A DNA stretch of 64,000 nucleotides. It comes from Elusimicrobiota bacterium. GTDB lineage: Bacteria > Elusimicrobiota > Elusimicrobia > UBA1565 > UBA9628. The notes beneath the pieces are model-generated. The model searched no databases. It was given only the letters and a program-made list of their open reading frames with translations, and had not been told where the DNA came from. Positions 33,319 through 42,435 of this stretch are shown in pieces. The stretch lies in contig DMMY01000012.1 in assembly GCA_003452935.1 (NCBI GenBank), positions 188,169 through 252,168 of the forward strand. The letters run 5' to 3'. The position numbers and the translations under genes are program-made. How positions within the stretch are numbered: the stretch's first letter is position 1; each line of letters begins with the position of its first letter.

Positions 33319-35156
33319 CTCTTGAACTCCCTTTCCAGAAGCTGAAGCAGGCTGATCGTTTCTTCGCTCAGGCTGGGCGGCAATCCCGCGCCGCCGGCTC
33401 CTGGCGGCGCGAAACGCCGGGAATCGAGCTCCTCCCAGAGGCTGCGGATGCGGTCGATCGATTCTTCGGCGACGTGCGGCTGGCGCAGGCGCAGCAGCTC
33501 CTGGACGCGGCGCATGGTGAGGCCGGAGGCGGGCTCCGCGAGCTTGTCGGCCAGGTATCCGCAAAGGGCTTCGGTCAGGAGTCCCGCGGCCGCGGCCTCA
33601 TCCGATGCGCGCCGCGCCGCGCGCAGCCGGCGCATGGCCGCTTTCCAGGCGCCGCGGAACCTGGCTCCCTTCGGGTCCGCGGCCAGCCGCCCGCGGTAGA
33701 GGGAAAAGGCCAAGGTCCAGGCAAAAAACAGAAAAGGCGGAGCGTGCGCCGGGCCGGCGTCGGCCACGGCTTCGAGGACGCGGGTGAAGATCGCGGCCCC
33801 GGGTCGGACTTTTATGTAAGCGATGTCCTCGTTGATGCGCGTCAGGCCGCGGGCCGCGGGCGCGGCAGGGGCCGTAAATCCCACGGCCGGCGCCGCGTTG
33901 GCGTCGCCCGGAGTCACGGTCACGAATCCGGGCTTGGTTTCCGCGCTGACATAGGTCCCGCTGCGCGGGTCGAAGTATGAGAAGACGATCGGCCCAATGA
34001 CCAGATCGCCGGAGACGCGAGGGACGAGAACGGTCCGGATGACTCGGGAGCCTTGCACCAGGTCTGCCTTCTTTTCTTGGTTGACGGAACTTACGGGGTC
34101 GAACACCCGCCAGGAGGGCAGGGGCGGCAGGCTGGGATCGCCGATGGCCTTAAGATTGCCGGCTCCCTGCACGGTGATAGTCAGGTTGACCGCCTCCCCC
34201 ACTTTTGACCGCGTCTTGTCCAAGGCGGCCGAAATGGAGAACTTCCCCACCGCGCCGCTGAAATTCTGGGGTTTGCCCGCCGCGGGCAGCGGCGCGACTT
34301 CCAATGACAGGCGCTGCGAGGACAGGGTCTTGGTCCGAGGCGCCGCGAAGCCCTGCGCGAAAAACCGATCGAAAAAGTCGGGCGAGAACGGATCCGCGTT
34401 GAGCGCTTGCTGGACCGCGCAGCGCACAACGGCCGCGCCTATATTCATGCGCCCCGCTTGCAGGGGGAACAACGCCGATTTGATCTCCGTGACATAGTAG
34501 GTCCGGCCCTTGACCACGGCGTTGTAATGGCGCAGCGGCGGCAGGTCCTCGATCAGAAAGCCTTCGAGCTTCGGAGGCTCGTATTCCGGATTGCTGTTGA
34601 GACTGACCGCCGTGTAGAACTTGACGGACAGGGTGACCTGCTCGTTGACATAGGCCTTCTTCTTGTCCAGTTCCGATGTGACGAAGAAATCGGGCGCCCC
34701 GGCCACGGCTGGGGCGGCTTGCGGCGGGCCGGACCGGGAAGCGGCCGGCGGCTGGGGCGCCGCCGCGGAGGCTCCCGGCCGGCTGACCTGGATCTCGATC
34801 GGTTCGGTCTGGGCCGAGGCGCCTTGGGCCGATACGCCTATGGGAGGGATGATTCCTTTGCCCACGGCGCGGGGGATCAGGACGAAGGTGTGAGTGACGG
34901 AACTGGTGACCCGTCCGTTGACGAACGATATGCTCTGGTTGCGGCCCGAGGAGTAGGCGCTGAAGTTCTGCAAGGCCGGCAGCTGCGGGTCGGGCAGGGA
35001 GGCTTGCGGACCGGTAATGGTGACCGCCAGGACCACCTGGTCGTCCAGGGCGACCTGGGTCTTGTTGACCTCGGCGGTGATGGAAAGCTGGGCGTGGGCC
35101 GAGGCGGCGAAAAGAAAGATCGCGGGCCATCCCCACGACATGAATTGACCGCGCAT
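33315..35156 (-). CDS. batD: BatD-like oxygen-tolerance protein
   Basis: Protein of 613 residues with a signal peptide (cleavage near ASAHAQ) and two or more periplasmic beta-rich BatD repeats: VNKTQVALDDQVVLAVTITG near the N-terminus and DKTRSKVGEAVNLTITVQG at mid-length. One membrane helix near 470 (APPFLFFAWTLAFSLYRG) and a helical cytoplasmic tail of about 110 residues follow. It sits between the BatB/BatC fusion and BatE, as in other Bat loci. The start immediately follows the upstream stop. Confidence 0.9.
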   Translation of the reverse strand: MRGQFMSWGWPAIFLFAASAHAQLSITAEVNKTQVALDDQVVLAVTITGPQASLPDPQLPALQNFSAYSSGRNQSISFVNGRVTSSVTHTFVLIPRAVGKGIIPPIGVSAQGASAQTEPIEIQVSRPGASAAAPQPPAASRSGPPQAAPAVAGAPDFFVTSELDKKKAYVNEQVTLSVKFYTAVSLNSNPEYEPPKLEGFLIEDLPPLRHYNAVVKGRTYYVTEIKSALFPLQAGRMNIGAAVVRCAVQQALNADPFSPDFFDRFFAQGFAAPRTKTLSSQRLSLEVAPLPAAGKPQNFSGAVGKFSISAALDKTRSKVGEAVNLTITVQGAGNLKAIGDPSLPPLPSWRVFDPVSSVNQEKKADLVQGSRVIRTVLVPRVSGDLVIGPIVFSYFDPRSGTYVSAETKPGFVTVTPGDANAAPAVGFTAPAAPAARGLTRINEDIAYIKVRPGAAIFTRVLEAVADAGPAHAPPFLFFAWTLAFSLYRGRLAADPKGARFRGAWKAAMRRLRAARRASDEAAAAGLLTEALCGYLADKLAEPASGLTMRRVQELLRLRQPHVAEESIDRIRSLWEELDSRRFAPPGAGGAGLPPSLSEETISLLQLLEREFKR

Positions 35157-36821
35157 TTACCAATCCTCCTGGCCTTGGGGCGGCTCGCGCTTGGGTTTTT
35201 GCTGGATCAGCTTGTGGTCCGGACGCTCCTTCTCCGAAACCGAACGCATGATGCGCTGGGCGTCCTCCTTGGACATTTGTCCATGAGGCCGGGGGGGCGG
35301 CGGCTTTTGCTGATCCTGGGATTTCCCCCCCTGCCCCTGCTTGCGCGAGTCGTCGGGCTTGGACTGCTGATTTTGTTTGGGGTTGTTGCATTGCTTGCGC
35401 GGGGGCGGAGGATTCTTGAGCATGCGCAGGGCCACGGCCAGGTTATGCCGCGCGTCGGTATCCTTGGGGTTGAGAACCACGGCTCTGCGAAACGCCGCCA
35501 CGGCGCCGCGGTAGTCCTGCTTGCCCGCCAGGGCGTTGCCCAGATTGTAGTAAGCGTCGGCTCTCATGGCCGGCGGAGCCTTTGGATCCTCGGCCAGGCG
35601 CAGAAAACCCTGCGCGGCCAGGTCATAATCTTCCAGGCGAAAGAGGGCGTCCGCGGAGTTGAACTCCGGCCGCGGGTCTCCCGGCTTCTGCGCCCGGCGA
35701 TATCTCTGCAAAGCCTCCTCGTAGCGCATCTTTTCATAGAGTTTGTTTCCGGCCCGCAGGTCGGACTCTGCGCCCGCGGCTCGCGCGGGAGCCGGGATCA
35801 GGGCGAGCAGCAGGAGCCCCGCGGCGACTCTGCGCAGGGGTATGAGAAGCTCGCCCAAGAGCAGCAGGAAGGCCAGTCCGAGAGGAAAGAGGAAGCGATT
35901 GCGGTACTGGTGGGCGGTGCCGGAGACGCCCTGGGATTTTTCCAGGGCGTCGATCTGGCGGGCAATATCTGCGACCTCGTCGGCCGATGGGCTGGCGCGC
36001 CAGTAGGCCCCGCCCGTGGCCTGCGCCATTTCCATGAGAGTCTTTTCTCCAAGGCGGCTGATCACGGTTTGCCCCTTGCGGTCTTTTTTGTATCCGGTCA
36101 GCGCGTTCGATCCTGCTTCCTTGATGGGCAGGGGGGTGCCCTCTGGGGTTCCGATGCCGATGGCGTATATCTTGATTCCCGAGGCCGCGGCCTCGGCGGC
36201 CGCGCCCAGCGGATCGGTGTGATGGTCCTCTCCGTCGGTCAGAAGCACCACGGCCTTGCCTCCGGAGTAGCGCCCCAGCGCCTCGGCCGCGGTCCGGACC
36301 GCGGTCCCTATGGCGGTGCCGGGGGTGGGGATGGAGCCGACCGAGAGGCCGCCCAATATCTGCTTGGCGGCGTCGATGTCGCTGGTCAGCGGGCAGATCA
36401 TCCCGGCGTCCCCGGCGAAGGCCGCGATGCCCACGCGATTGCCGCGCAGCGAGTCGAGCAATAGGGAAAGCTCGTTCTTGGATTTTTCCATGCGGTTGGG
36501 TGAGACGTCCTCCGCCAGCATGGAAAGAGAGACGTCCACGGCGATGACGACCTGCCGGACCGAGGCCTTGGTTGTGACGAGTTCCACGCCCCATTGCGGG
36601 CCGGCCAGGGCTATGAAGATCAGGGCCAGGGCGGCCGTCTGCGCGGCGGCCTTGAGCCGCCGCCGCGCGGCCGTCTCCGGAGGCAGCAGGCGCGCGATCG
36701 TGCCGGGATTGCCCATGAGCCCGGCCAGTTTGCGCCTTCTGGCCGCGGCCCAATAGAACAGCCCGCCGGCCAGGGCCGCGGAGGCGAGCATGCCCAGCAG
36801 GTACAGCGGGTTCCTAAACAT
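35157..36821 (-). CDS. BatB-BatC fusion: VWA-domain membrane protein with TPR tail
   Basis: Protein of 554 residues. Two N-terminal membrane helices, then a von Willebrand A domain with the MIDAS residues (VIAVDVSLSM, later TDGEDHH), a membrane helix near 320, and a second hydrophobic stretch (AAGLLLLALIPAPARA) that looks like a former signal peptide. TPRs follow (NKLYEKMRYEEALQRYRRA, YYNLGNALAGKQDYRGAVAAF) and a Gln/Lys/Pro-rich tail. The internal signal-like segment at about 330-345 marks the junction of BatB and BatC, normally separate genes. It starts directly after the batA stop. Confidence 0.88.
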   Translation of the reverse strand: MFRNPLYLLGMLASAALAGGLFYWAAARRRKLAGLMGNPGTIARLLPPETAARRRLKAAAQTAALALIFIALAGPQWGVELVTTKASVRQVVIAVDVSLSMLAEDVSPNRMEKSKNELSLLLDSLRGNRVGIAAFAGDAGMICPLTSDIDAAKQILGGLSVGSIPTPGTAIGTAVRTAAEALGRYSGGKAVVLLTDGEDHHTDPLGAAAEAAASGIKIYAIGIGTPEGTPLPIKEAGSNALTGYKKDRKGQTVISRLGEKTLMEMAQATGGAYWRASPSADEVADIARQIDALEKSQGVSGTAHQYRNRFLFPLGLAFLLLLGELLIPLRRVAAGLLLLALIPAPARAAGAESDLRAGNKLYEKMRYEEALQRYRRAQKPGDPRPEFNSADALFRLEDYDLAAQGFLRLAEDPKAPPAMRADAYYNLGNALAGKQDYRGAVAAFRRAVVLNPKDTDARHNLAVALRMLKNPPPPRKQCNNPKQNQQSKPDDSRKQGQGGKSQDQQKPPPPRPHGQMSKEDAQRIMRSVSEKERPDHKLIQQKPKREPPQGQEDW

Positions 36822-37814
36822 TCAAGGCCACCTCAAAAGCAGGCCCTGCGCCAGCCCGATCTCGAACAGGAGCAGCAGGGCCGCGGCCAGCGCCGGGGCA
36901 TGGTATAGGTCGGCGCGGGAAACGATCTCGGGCCGCTTGACCGCGGATTTCTCCAGACGATCTATTTCCGCGTAGACGGCGCGCAGCTCGGAAAGATTGG
37001 TCGCGCGCCAGTATTTCCCGTTGGTCAGCCGCGCGATTTCCAAGAGGGTGTCTTCATCGAGATCCTCATCCACGCGGACCATGACCCGGCCGTAGTTTGG
37101 GTCGTCGACCGGCATGACGCTTTCCCCCCTCTTGGCCGTGCCGATGGCGTAGATCTTGACTCCCAAGGCGGCTGCGGTCTTCGCGGCGGTTATGGCGTCG
37201 AGACCGACGTTGCCTCGGCCGTCGGTCAGGAGGATGAGTATCCGGGTCGTGGCCGAACCCGCCTTGAGATGGTTGATTCCCGAGATGATGCCCTCGCCCA
37301 AGGCCGTGCCGTCGACGCCGGTCATGCCCGCGCCCAGGCCTTGTATCCTTTGGGTCAGGGCGTCATAGTCGAGAGTGAGAGGGCACGCCAGCATCGGAGC
37401 CCCGCCGAAAACGACCAGGCCGATGCGGTCCTCGATGCGGCCCTGCACGAATCGTATGGCCGTGTCCTTGGCCGCTTCCAGTCGGTTGGAGGGCTGGAAA
37501 TCGACGGCGTTCATGGAGAGAGAGGTATCCAAAGCCATCATGATGTCGATGCCTTGTCCCGGGCCGGAGAGCTGGCTGGTGACCTTTTGCGGCCGGGCCA
37601 GCCCCACGCCCAGCAGCGCGAGCGCCGCCAGCCTCACGGCTAAAGGCAGCCATTGGGCCAGGCGAGAGCGCAACGACGCGGCCGCGCTCCACGCGGCCAG
37701 CGCGGGAAATGGAAGCGCGGGTCTGCCGCCGGGTTCCTGGCGCGCCGCGACCCACCAGACCGCCGCCAGGGCGAGCGGCAGCGACAAGAGCATCCAGGGC
37801 AGGGCCAATCTCAC
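36822..37814 (-). CDS. batA: BatA-like VWA-domain membrane protein
   Basis: Protein of 330 residues: two N-terminal membrane helices, a VWA domain with MIDAS residues (MMALDTSLSM at about 96; TDGRGNVG), and a C-terminal membrane helix (ALAAALLLLFEIGLAQGLLL). In Bat operons BatA and BatB form a complex at the inner membrane, probably driven by MoxR. Its start overlaps the end of the preceding gene. Confidence 0.92.
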   Translation of the reverse strand: MRLALPWMLLSLPLALAAVWWVAARQEPGGRPALPFPALAAWSAAASLRSRLAQWLPLAVRLAALALLGVGLARPQKVTSQLSGPGQGIDIMMALDTSLSMNAVDFQPSNRLEAAKDTAIRFVQGRIEDRIGLVVFGGAPMLACPLTLDYDALTQRIQGLGAGMTGVDGTALGEGIISGINHLKAGSATTRILILLTDGRGNVGLDAITAAKTAAALGVKIYAIGTAKRGESVMPVDDPNYGRVMVRVDEDLDEDTLLEIARLTNGKYWRATNLSELRAVYAEIDRLEKSAVKRPEIVSRADLYHAPALAAALLLLFEIGLAQGLLLRWP

Positions 37815-38746
37815 GGCTTGGCCTCCTGGAGCTGGGCCGCGCCGGCAAGTTCCCTGGGCGTAGTCTCCCGCACCATCTGCCGCGCCGCCTCCAAGTCGGA
37901 CTTTCCCCAGCCCGGCAAGGGCTCGACCTTGGCGAACTTGACGAGGTCCGCCCGCTCAAAGAGGTCCCGGAACAGGGCCGGCAACGTTCGGCCAAGCTCC
38001 AGACGCCGCAACTGGCGAATCAGTTCCGCGGTCGTCCGGCGCGTGGCGGCCAGGCCGTAGCGCCGTTCCAGGTAGCGTCTGATGATATCCGTCAGGATTC
38101 CGTAATACTCTTTATGGCGGTTCTCCGACCAGAGGCTGGAAGCTTCCAGCCGGGAGAGCTCCTCTTCGGCTATGGCTTCCGGGGGACGGTCGTCATCTTG
38201 CGGACCGTCCGCGACGGAGAACTCTCGGCCGCGCGTGCGGCGTCTCATGTTCCAGTACCATAGTCCCAGGCCGGCCAGGGGCAGCAGGAGCCAGGGCCAC
38301 AGCGGCAGCCGGGCGCGTCGGGGCGGCTTGATGTCCTTGAGGTTCTGATCCTTATCGGCGCCGGCAGGATCCAGGACTTCCAGAACGAACGGGGATGTCA
38401 AGGTCCGGGCCGCTGCGGCTGGGCCCAGGGTCCAGAACAGACGGAAGTCGCGCCGGCCCAAGTCGAGCGGAATTACGGTGATCTCGAAGAGGCGCTTCGG
38501 GGAACTCGGATCGCCGGCGACAGCCTGGACTTGCGCGATCGCCAGACTATCCGTTGTGGAGCTCTGCAGGTCCAGGGCCAGCGGCGTGCCGGGCTGGACT
38601 TGGGCGGCCGCCCGGATGATCACGGGCTCCCCCAATTGGGCGGAGGCCGGCGCTTCCAGGACCACGGACTCGCTCGGAGCCGCCGGGCCCGCGGCTGTCC
38701 AGCCGCAGGCGGCCAGCAGGGTCAGGATCGCCGGCAGGCAGCTCAT
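37811..38746 (-). CDS. Predicted lipoprotein/membrane protein of the Bat operon (DUF4381-like)
   Basis: Protein of 311 residues. An N-terminal signal with a lipobox-like LAAC (residues 11-14), a periplasmic beta-rich region to about 145, one membrane helix (LPLWPWLLLPLAGLGLWYW), and a cytoplasmic helical part with YYGILTDIIRRYLERRYGL, as in DUF4381 proteins found between DUF58 and BatA genes. A lipid anchor plus a membrane helix would be unusual, so the Cys may just lie inside an ordinary signal peptide. Start and stop overlap both neighbours (ATGA). Confidence 0.75.
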   Translation of the reverse strand: MSCLPAILTLLAACGWTAAGPAAPSESVVLEAPASAQLGEPVIIRAAAQVQPGTPLALDLQSSTTDSLAIAQVQAVAGDPSSPKRLFEITVIPLDLGRRDFRLFWTLGPAAAARTLTSPFVLEVLDPAGADKDQNLKDIKPPRRARLPLWPWLLLPLAGLGLWYWNMRRRTRGREFSVADGPQDDDRPPEAIAEEELSRLEASSLWSENRHKEYYGILTDIIRRYLERRYGLAATRRTTAELIRQLRRLELGRTLPALFRDLFERADLVKFAKVEPLPGWGKSDLEAARQMVRETTPRELAGAAQLQEAKP

Positions 38747-39627
38747 CTGCGCAGTCTCCTGGCCCGCCGCCGGAAAAAGCGGATAAGGGGGTCGATATAG
38801 GGCTGGTCCGTCGTGATGCGGATGAAATCGAGCCCGGATCGCGCGAAGAACTCGTCGAGTTTTTTCTGGCGTTCGTCTTCCTCTCGCCGCAGGCGGTTCA
38901 AGAGCCCGGAGGCCGCCGCATCGACGAGGAGGCGCCGTCCTGATTCCGGATCCTCCAGATCCACGAAAGCGTTGAGCCGGGGCAGCTCCCTTTCCCGGGG
39001 GTCCGAGACCACGATCGGGACCACGTCATGCTTGAGCGCGGCCAAGCGCAAGGATTGTTCGAAATCCTGGTCGCGGAAATCCGATATGAGGAAAAGGATG
39101 CAGCGCCGCTTGAGCACCTTCACCATGGTCTCGAGGCTGGCGCCGATGCGCGTGCCGCGCCGCCGGGGCTCGAAAGCCAGGATTTCCCGTATGATGTGCA
39201 GGGCGTGGCGCCGTCCCTTCTTGGGAGGGATGTGCTCCTCGACTCCTTCCGTGAACACGAAAAGGCCCGCCTTGTCGTTGTTTTGCAGAGCCGAGAACGC
39301 CAAGACGGCGGAGAGTTCCGCGGCGATTTCCTTTTTCAATCGCGGCCCGCTGCCGAAAAATTGGGAACCCGAGAGATCGCAGGCGATGGCCACGGTCAGC
39401 TCCCTCTCCTCGGCGTACTGCCGCACGTGGGGCCGGCCCGTGCGCGCGGTCACGTTCCAATCGATGGCGCGCACGTCATCTCCGGGCACGTACTCGCGCA
39501 CTTCCGCGAACTCCATGCCTCGCCCCTTGAAGACGCTTAGATACTCGCCGGCCAGGGTCTCGGTGACGAGACGGCCGGTCATGATCTCTATGCGGCGGAC
39601 GTGGGCGAGGATTTCTGGGGAGATCAT
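38743..39627 (-). CDS. DUF58-domain protein
   Basis: Protein of 294 residues. The DUF58 core is clear: AGEYLSVFKGRGMEFAEVRE, YVPGDDVRAIDWNVTARTG and VRQYAEERELTV, followed by a VWA-like fold (IACDLSGSQFFGSG). DUF58 proteins are partners of MoxR AAA+ ATPases in many phyla. It lies just downstream of moxR and overlaps the DUF4381-like gene. No membrane segment is seen, so it probably docks on the BatA/B complex from the cytoplasm. Confidence 0.92.
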   Translation of the reverse strand: MISPEILAHVRRIEIMTGRLVTETLAGEYLSVFKGRGMEFAEVREYVPGDDVRAIDWNVTARTGRPHVRQYAEERELTVAIACDLSGSQFFGSGPRLKKEIAAELSAVLAFSALQNNDKAGLFVFTEGVEEHIPPKKGRRHALHIIREILAFEPRRRGTRIGASLETMVKVLKRRCILFLISDFRDQDFEQSLRLAALKHDVVPIVVSDPRERELPRLNAFVDLEDPESGRRLLVDAAASGLLNRLRREEDERQKKLDEFFARSGLDFIRITTDQPYIDPLIRFFRRRARRLRR

Positions 39628-39667
39628 GATCTCGAATGGCGATTCGAAGTCGGCGGAACCTCCGGGA

Positions 39668-40657
39668 CTAGGGGACCTCGACGGCCTCGAAAAGGGATTG
39701 GATGATGTCCTCGGCGGCGACGTTCTCGGCCTCGGCCTCGTAGCTAACGATGACGCGGTGGCGCAAAACGTCGGCGCCGATGGATTTGACGTCCTCCGGA
39801 GTGACGTAGCCGCGCCCGTTGAGGAAGGCGAAGGCCTTGGCCGCCTGGGCCAGATAGATGCTGGCGCGCGGGCTGGCCCCGTAGCTGATGAGGTTCTTGA
39901 GCTTGGCCAGGCGATGGCTCTCCGGGTCCCGGGTCGCGAACACCAGCTCCAGGATATAGTTTTTGATTTTTTCGTCGAGATATATCTCGGAGGCGACCTG
40001 GCGGGCGCGCAGCAGCTGCTCGGGCTTGGCGATACGGGAGCATTGGGGCGCCTGCTGGGAGGTCATCCTTTCCAGGATGGAACGCTCCTCGCTCTTGGAG
40101 GGATAGGTGATCCGGATCTTGAGCATGAAGCGGTCCACCTGGGCTTCGGGCAGGGGGTAAGTGCCCTCCTGTTCGATGGGGTTCTGGGTGGCCAGGACGA
40201 TAAACGGTTCGGGCAGCTGATAGGTGGAGTTGCCGATGGTCACGTGGCGCTCCTGCATGGCTTCGAGCAGGGCGCTTTGCACCTTGGCCGGAGCCCGGTT
40301 GATTTCGTCCGCCAGGATGATGTTCGAGAACAGCGGCCCCTTGTGCACCGAGAAAGTCGAGTCCTTGGGATTGAAGATCATGGTGCCGGTCAGGTCCGCC
40401 GGCAGCAGGTCCGGAGTGAACTGAATGCGCGAAAAACCGCATTCGACGCAATGGGCCAGGGTCTTGATGGTCAGGGTCTTGGCCAAGCCCGGCACTCCCT
40501 CAAGAAGAATATGGCCGTTGGCGAGGAGTCCGGTCAGGATGCGGTCGATGACTTCCTCCTGGCCGACGATCACGCGCGCGATCTCGCGCTTGAGTTCGGC
40601 CACGAAAATGCTTTCCTCGGCGACTTTCTTGTTGATTTCCTTGATTCCCAGTTCCAT
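39668..40657 (-). CDS. moxR: MoxR-family AAA+ ATPase
   Basis: Protein of 329 residues. Walker A GVPGLAKT (about 54-61), Walker B (IILADEINRAP), sensor 1 (VLATQNPIEQEGTYPLPEAQ with the MoxR-type Q-rich loop) and the C-terminal lid (ASPRASIYLAQAAKAFAF). MoxR proteins act as chaperones that load or remodel VWA-domain partners, here BatA and BatB. AGGAGG lies 12-17 nt before the ATG. Confidence 0.95.
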   Translation of the reverse strand: MELGIKEINKKVAEESIFVAELKREIARVIVGQEEVIDRILTGLLANGHILLEGVPGLAKTLTIKTLAHCVECGFSRIQFTPDLLPADLTGTMIFNPKDSTFSVHKGPLFSNIILADEINRAPAKVQSALLEAMQERHVTIGNSTYQLPEPFIVLATQNPIEQEGTYPLPEAQVDRFMLKIRITYPSKSEERSILERMTSQQAPQCSRIAKPEQLLRARQVASEIYLDEKIKNYILELVFATRDPESHRLAKLKNLISYGASPRASIYLAQAAKAFAFLNGRGYVTPEDVKSIGADVLRHRVIVSYEAEAENVAAEDIIQSLFEAVEVP

Positions 40658-40680
40658 GATGCGTGGATTCCTCCTGCTGG

Positions 40681-41304
40681 CTAATAAGCGCGCGACGGCG
40701 GAAGTTCCAGCCCGAAATCGAAAGGCGATTTGCGGGAGCGTTTGAACGCGCGGTCATAGTCGCTCTGCAATTTCTCCGCCAGGGCCGCGAATTCCCGCCG
40801 GCGCTGGTCTTGGAAATGTCCCAGGGCCCGCAGGGCCTCGATTTTCACTTCCGGCTCCACGGCCTTGAGCTCCTCCGTGATCCAGGGTATGGCCGCCGGG
40901 TCTCCGACCTCGGCCATGGCCCGCAGGCAGGAGATCTGGACGTCCTTCTCCGGGTCGCCGAGGCCGCGTATGAGGGGCGGCAGAACGGATATGTTCTCGA
41001 CCCGGCGCATCGCTTCCGCGCTCTTGCGGCGGATTTCCATGTCCGGATCCTCGGCCATGATTTTATCCATAAGCTCGATGATTTCCGGATCCTTGATCGT
41101 GATCAAAAGAGAGATCGCCGCCCAGCGCACCTGCGCGTCGACGTCCTTGGCCGAGGCGCGCACCTGATGGATCTGCTCCATGGTGAGCACGGGCGACACC
41201 GGCAGGTCCAGACTCGGCGCGGGCGGCGGCGGCGGGGGCTGTTTTTGGCGCTCGCAGTAATAGAACCCGCCGACGAGCAGCAGCGCCAGCAGGGACCACT
41301 TCAT
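40681..41304 (-). CDS. Membrane-anchored HEAT-repeat protein (second of a pair)
   Basis: Protein of 207 residues from ATG 41304: one N-terminal membrane helix (WSLLALLLVGGFYYCE), a poly-Pro linker, then four or so HEAT-like helical repeats (VRWAAISLLITIKDPEII, EIRRKSAEAMRRVENISVLP, VQISCLRAMAEVGDPAAIP, VKIEALRALGHFQDQ). It is a clear paralogue of the next gene upstream. An earlier in-frame start would give an Arg-rich tail and is rejected. It sits directly before moxR in the operon, so it probably helps assemble the Bat complex, but no function is known. Confidence 0.75.
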   Translation of the reverse strand: MKWSLLALLLVGGFYYCERQKQPPPPPPAPSLDLPVSPVLTMEQIHQVRASAKDVDAQVRWAAISLLITIKDPEIIELMDKIMAEDPDMEIRRKSAEAMRRVENISVLPPLIRGLGDPEKDVQISCLRAMAEVGDPAAIPWITEELKAVEPEVKIEALRALGHFQDQRRREFAALAEKLQSDYDRAFKRSRKSPFDFGLELPPSRAY

Positions 41305-41314
41305 GGCGGTTTCT

Positions 41315-41986
41315 CTATCGTCCGGCCCGTGCGGCTTCCTCGGCCTGTTTTCGGAGCGCCTCTTGCCGCTGTTTTTCGGCCTCGATGAGCGCGTTCTTTC
41401 TGTCCTGGAGGCTGTTGAGCGTCTTAAGCGCCTGCAGCCGGACTCTCTCATCCGGATCCTTGAGGCAATCAGTCAAAGACGAGGCTACCGCGTAGTCCCC
41501 CACCTCGATGAGCGCTTCGAGAGCCGCGATGCGGATTTCCGGGGTGGAGTCCTGGGTGGCCCATATCAAGTTCCGGGTGATAAGGTCGTTGATCGTGTCC
41601 TGGGTTTTGGACGCGGGGGTCTCCGGGGAGTCCGCGGCCAGTTCCACAAGCGTCGTTCTGGGAGAGCCGCGCTTGCCCAGCAGGGCTATGATTTTGATGC
41701 GCAGCTCCTGGTCCGGATCCTTGTGCAGTTTTTCGAACACGACATCGAAGAAGGCGGGAATCTTCATCTTGTCGAGGAAAACGATGGCTTCCCACCTGAC
41801 CGTGGGGTCTTGGTCGTTGGAGGACTTGATGATCTTGGATTGCTCGGCCGCGCTGATGACCGGGGCCGCCACCGACATGATGGCGGGAGGCGGAGGCGGA
41901 GGCGGAAGCGGAGGCTTGGGTTTGAATTGCTGCCAACTGAGGTAGCCGGCGATGCCCAGCAGCACGGCCATCATTAGGTATTTCAT
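41315..41986 (-). CDS. Membrane-anchored HEAT-repeat protein (first of a pair)
   Basis: Protein of 223 residues from ATG 41986, 5 nt after GGGAGG (a GTG at 41992 overlaps that site). Membrane helix LMMAVLLGIAGYLSW, a poly-Pro linker (PPLPPPPPPP), then HEAT-like repeats (VRWEAIVFLDKMKIPAFF, LRIKIIALLGKRGSP, EIRIAALEALIEVGDYAVA, VRLQALKTLNSLQDR) and a basic coiled tail. The shared design with the following gene indicates tandem duplication. Confidence 0.75.
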   Translation of the reverse strand: MKYLMMAVLLGIAGYLSWQQFKPKPPLPPPPPPPAIMSVAAPVISAAEQSKIIKSSNDQDPTVRWEAIVFLDKMKIPAFFDVVFEKLHKDPDQELRIKIIALLGKRGSPRTTLVELAADSPETPASKTQDTINDLITRNLIWATQDSTPEIRIAALEALIEVGDYAVASSLTDCLKDPDERVRLQALKTLNSLQDRKNALIEAEKQRQEALRKQAEEAARAGR

Positions 41987-42000
41987 CTTCACCTCCCGCG

Positions 42001-42411
42001 CTAAGCGGCGCGCGCGGGGCTCTCGAGAAGCGCGCGCGCCTTCTGTACGTTCTCGACCGCGACGAGGATGCGGGACGTCCCCCCGCTGGCTGACGTGCCG
42101 TAGACCGTGGTGATGTTGATCTTGCCTTCGCCGAGGACTTTGGCGAGATTGTAGAGCTGTCCCGGCTTATCGTCGACCTCGACGGACAAGAGGCTGGTCT
42201 CGACGCTCGAGAAGCCGCCGCCGGAAAGCACGGCCGAACCGTCGGCATCCGCGGAGACCGCGATGCGGACCACTCCTGAGTCATCCCTGACCTCGGAGGC
42301 CAACCCCAGGATATTGATGCCTCTATCGGTGAAAAGCCGGGCCAAGGAACTCAAGGCGCCCGGACGGTTCGGCATGAACACGCTGAACTGTTTGATTATT
42401 TCGACTTTCAA
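42001..42411 (-). CDS. Tandem ACT-domain protein
   Basis: Protein of 136 residues made of two ACT domains (about 1-65: FSVFMPNRPGALSSLARLF; about 68-135: VEVDDKPGQLYNLAKVLGE). ACT pairs bind amino acids and regulate enzymes; free-standing ones resemble the regulatory ACT proteins of amino-acid metabolism. TTG start at 42411 with AGGAGAG 7 nt upstream. It is the first gene of the Bat run, 14 bp before the HEAT pair, which may only reflect a shared transcript. Confidence 0.88.
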   Translation of the reverse strand: MKVEIIKQFSVFMPNRPGALSSLARLFTDRGINILGLASEVRDDSGVVRIAVSADADGSAVLSGGGFSSVETSLLSVEVDDKPGQLYNLAKVLGEGKINITTVYGTSASGGTSRILVAVENVQKARALLESPARAA

Positions 42412-42435
42412 GAGCCACTCTCCTGTTTTTGTCGA

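Noticed and set aside
33319..33564. 82-residue N-terminal extension of BatE
   Set aside because: It lies within batD in another frame; ATG 33318 starts a proper signal peptide.
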